Assembly (NCBI GenBank): GCA_009773185.1
Contig: WPIF01000004.1
Coordinates: 1 to 64,000, forward strand
Direction of reading: 5' to 3'
From: Nitrospirota bacterium
GTDB taxonomy: Bacteria; Nitrospirota; Thermodesulfovibrionia; Thermodesulfovibrionales; UBA1546
Length of the DNA stretch: 64,000 nucleotides
In this document: one piece after another, positions 61,989 through 64,000 of the stretch
Numbering within the stretch: the first letter of the stretch is position 1
Layout: each line of letters opens with the position of its first letter
The notes under the pieces: generated by a model
Told to the model about the DNA's origin: nothing
The model's database searches: none
The model's input: only the letters and a program-made list of their open reading frames with translations
Program-made: the position numbers and the translations under genes

Positions 61989-64000
61989 ATGCTCTGGCAT
62001 CAGAAAAAAATAGAGGATATATTGGAGCAACTGGTATCTTCTTCGGTAGGGCTTTCATCCGAAGATGCGCTGAGACGACTCAAGGAATACGGCCCCAATG
62101 AATTAAAAGAGAAGAAAAAGAGGCCTGCGCTTATGATGTTCCTTGACCAATTCAGGGACTTCATGATTCTGGTCCTTATTGCTGCTGCAGTCATATCAGG
62201 GATTATCGGCGAGCTCTCAGACACTATTGCGATAGTTGTGATTGTTGTCATTAATGCCGCCATTGGATTTATTCAGGAATACAGGGCTGAAAAGGCAATG
62301 GCTGCGCTCAGGAAGATGTCTACACCAGTTGCAACAGTCCTCAGGGACGGAGTCCATACAAACATCTCAGCATCAAAGATTGTGCCGGGAGATATCGTGC
62401 TGCTTGATGCAGGAAAGTTTGTGCCGGCAGATATGAGGGTGTTGGAGACAACACAGCTAAAGATAGAAGAGGCAGCGCTTACAGGAGAATCGGTCCCTGT
62501 TGAAAAGCATATCAGGCCGCTCGATGACGGGATGCTCTCGCTTGGTGACAGAAAGAACATGGCATATAAGGGTACGATGGTTTCTTATGGAAGGGGAAGC
62601 GGAATTGTTGTAAACACCGGCATGAATACCGAGCTTGGGAAGATTGCCACCATGCTTCAGGAAGAGGAGGAGGTAAAGACACCGCTTCAAAAAAGACTTT
62701 CGGGCTTTGGCCAGAAACTTGCGCTTGCTGTTCTCGGCATATGTGCCATTGTTTTCGGAGTTGGAATAATAAGAGGGGAACAGCCTTTGTTAATGTTTCT
62801 TACGGCTATTTCTCTGGCGGTTGCAGCAATACCTGAGGCGCTTCCTGCCGTGGTAACCATCTCCCTTGCCCTCGGCGCTAAAAAATTGGTTAAGCAGAAT
62901 GCATTAATAAGAAAACTTCCCGCTGTTGAGACCCTCGGCTCGGTCACATATATATGTTCTGACAAGACAGGCACACTGACGCAGAACAGGATGAGCGTGG
63001 AGGAAATATATGTGGACGGGACAATGATTAAGGACTTAAGGGGTCAAGGGGTCAAGGGGTCAAGGGAAAAAATAAATCAATTTTCTGAACCCTCGAACCC
63101 TCGAACCCTCGAACCCTTGCTTTTTACTGCCCTTGCCCTGAACAATGACGCACAGATTGATAAGGGCGGAAATATTATTGGAGACCCGACAGAAATCGCC
63201 CTTTTCGCAATAGCAAGAGAGTATGGATTCAATAAATCCGAGCTTGAAATAAATTTACCCCGTGTCTCTGAGATTCCGTTCGATTCCGAAAGAAAGTGCA
63301 TGACGACATTTCATAAGACATCAGGGGTCAGGGATTTGGGTTTAGGGGTTAGTGCAAAAAACCAATCCCAAACCCCTATTCCCCAGCCCCTCGTAGCGTT
63401 CACCAAAGGCGCAATCGAGGTTCTGATAGATAAATCGGAGAGCATATTAAAAAACGGCGGGATTGCAATGCTTGACAGGGAAGAGATTCACAAGGTTAAT
63501 GAGAGGATGGCTGCTGACGGGCTCAGGGTTCTCGGCATTGCAATGAGAGGCTGGGATGAGCTTCCATCAGAGATGTCTCATGAGAATGTGGAGAAAGGAC
63601 TCACAATCATTGGTCTTGCCGGGATAATGGACCCTCCAAGGGAAGAGGCAAAGGAAGCTGTCTTAATGTGCAGGAGAGCAGGAATAGTGCCGGTGATGAT
63701 TACAGGCGACCATCCCATCACTGCATGGGCTGTTGCAAGAAGGGTAGGCATTATCGCGGATGATGACATACATTTCAATACGATAACAGGAAAGGAACTC
63801 GAAAAATTATCTTTCAGGGAATTTGAAGACAGGGTTGAAAATATAAAAGTATATGCACGCGTGGCGCCTGAGCAGAAGCTTAAGATTGTGAAGGCCTTGC
63901 AGGATAAGGGGCAGTTCATTGCCATGACAGGGGATGGAGTGAATGATGCCCCTGCATTAAAAAGAGCAGACATAGGCATTGCCATGGGAATCACAGGAAC
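61989..64000 (+). CDS. P-type cation-transporting ATPase (type II, Ca2+/Mn2+-like), partial
   Basis: At least 670 aa; the gene runs off the window. Visible are the N-terminal cation ATPase domain ([15 protein letters not shown]), helices 1-4 with the ion-site motif VAAIPEALP, the TGES actuator loop in [11 protein letters not shown], the phosphorylated Asp in [15 protein letters not shown] of the nucleotide domain, and the hinge [16 protein letters not shown]. It pumps cations out of the cytoplasm; Mn2+ or Ca2+ is most likely given the riboswitch and VAAIPE motif. Two in-frame word repeats (63037, 63321) add extra residues in the nucleotide-binding domain. Confidence 0.88.
   Translation, partial: MLWHQKKIEDILEQLVSSSVGLSSEDALRRLKEYGPNELKEKKKRPALMMFLDQFRDFMILVLIAAAVISGIIGELSDTIAIVVIVVINAAIGFIQEYRAEKAMAALRKMSTPVATVLRDGVHTNISASKIVPGDIVLLDAGKFVPADMRVLETTQLKIEEAALTGESVPVEKHIRPLDDGMLSLGDRKNMAYKGTMVSYGRGSGIVVNTGMNTELGKIATMLQEEEEVKTPLQKRLSGFGQKLALAVLGICAIVFGVGIIRGEQPLLMFLTAISLAVAAIPEALPAVVTISLALGAKKLVKQNALIRKLPAVETLGSVTYICSDKTGTLTQNRMSVEEIYVDGTMIKDLRGQGVKGSREKINQFSEPSNPRTLEPLLFTALALNNDAQIDKGGNIIGDPTEIALFAIAREYGFNKSELEINLPRVSEIPFDSERKCMTTFHKTSGVRDLGLGVSAKNQSQTPIPQPLVAFTKGAIEVLIDKSESILKNGGIAMLDREEIHKVNERMAADGLRVLGIAMRGWDELPSEMSHENVEKGLTIIGLAGIMDPPREEAKEAVLMCRRAGIVPVMITGDHPITAWAVARRVGIIADDDIHFNTITGKELEKLSFREFEDRVENIKVYARVAPEQKLKIVKALQDKGQFIAMTGDGVNDAPALKRADIGIAMGITG
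63037..63119. repeat. Inverted word repeat inside the cation ATPase (1)
   Basis: AAGGGGTCA-AGGGGTCA-AGGGGTCA-AGGG faces CCCTCGAA-CCCTCGAA-CCCTCGAA-CCCTT around an AT-rich centre. Each arm has three 8-bp words, and the arms are imperfect reverse complements. It is read in frame and adds about 27 residues. Confidence 0.8.
63321..63392. repeat. Inverted word repeat inside the cation ATPase (2)
   Basis: GGGGTCAGGGATTTGGG / TTTAGGGGTTAG faces CCAATCCCAAACCCC / TATTCCCCAGCCCC. The arms are inverted. It is read in frame and adds about 24 residues just before the KGA motif region. Confidence 0.75.

Overview
The window looks like a chromosomal stretch of a Gram-negative, probably anaerobic or microaerophilic bacterium. 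Outer-membrane type proteins, lipoproteins with lipoboxes, a heptose-kinase gene and periplasmic binding proteins indicate a diderm. A b'-b-delta-alpha-gamma-beta-epsilon ATP synthase operon without a and c subunit genes, a CooC-like ATPase, a two-CW protein and the general protein style fit Nitrospirota (Thermodesulfovibrionia-like) or a deltaproteobacterial lineage. I judge this from memory of families, so the taxon is an inference. Most of the DNA is ordinary housekeeping sequence; the accessory material sits between genes.

Layout. 64-2490: Fur-controlled iron region (outer-membrane channel, two FeoA, a truncated FeoB, a tiny FeoB-associated Cys-rich protein, Fur). 2620-7914: heptose kinase, receiver protein, XRE regulator, RimI, TsaB, a DUF1207 protein, an MFS exporter. 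7975-10597: znuACB metal ABC transporter. 10598-13500: a membrane protein, a MazE/VapC-type pair, an RDD protein. 13680-17704: CHASE2 Ser/Thr kinase, PP2C phosphatase and FHA protein. 17733-25535: dCMP deaminase, cdaA-cdaR, three opposed genes, glmM, comEC. 25562-30724: a Phd-VapC pair, CooC, MsrAB, GalT and a BioF/KBL enzyme. 30805-32658: TPR membrane protein. 32771-38739: ATP synthase. 38744-46905: SpoU methylase, LivK-like lipoprotein, MFS, ThiE, PleD-like GGDEF, PanB, Fn3 lipoprotein, ArgH. 47094-52129: rpsO-pnp, M16 peptidase, a second Phd-VapC pair. 52125-54870: a minus-strand array of four secreted-protein genes that looks like integron cassettes without an integrase. 54967-57653: iscR, TusA-like, iscS, iscU and a pseudopilin. 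57740-61232: three tRNAs, DUF2155 lipoprotein, two-CW protein, glutaredoxin-like protein, TadA, MscS. 61281-64000: a yybP-ykoY-type riboswitch ahead of a UPF0114 protein and a P-type cation ATPase cut by the window end.

Four things stand out. (1) A family of inverted, iterated 'word' repeats whose words differ from copy to copy. They sit between genes but also in frame inside proteins, and in three genes they form the signal peptide. (2) Five copies of a 105-160 bp element with a conserved core and outer and inner stems that change in a compensatory way. (3) Two Phd-VapC modules, each lying between the intact 3' end of a gene and a second, diverged copy of that same 3' end. (4) The integrase-less cassette array, whose edge falls exactly on the stop codon of one of those duplicated gene tails.
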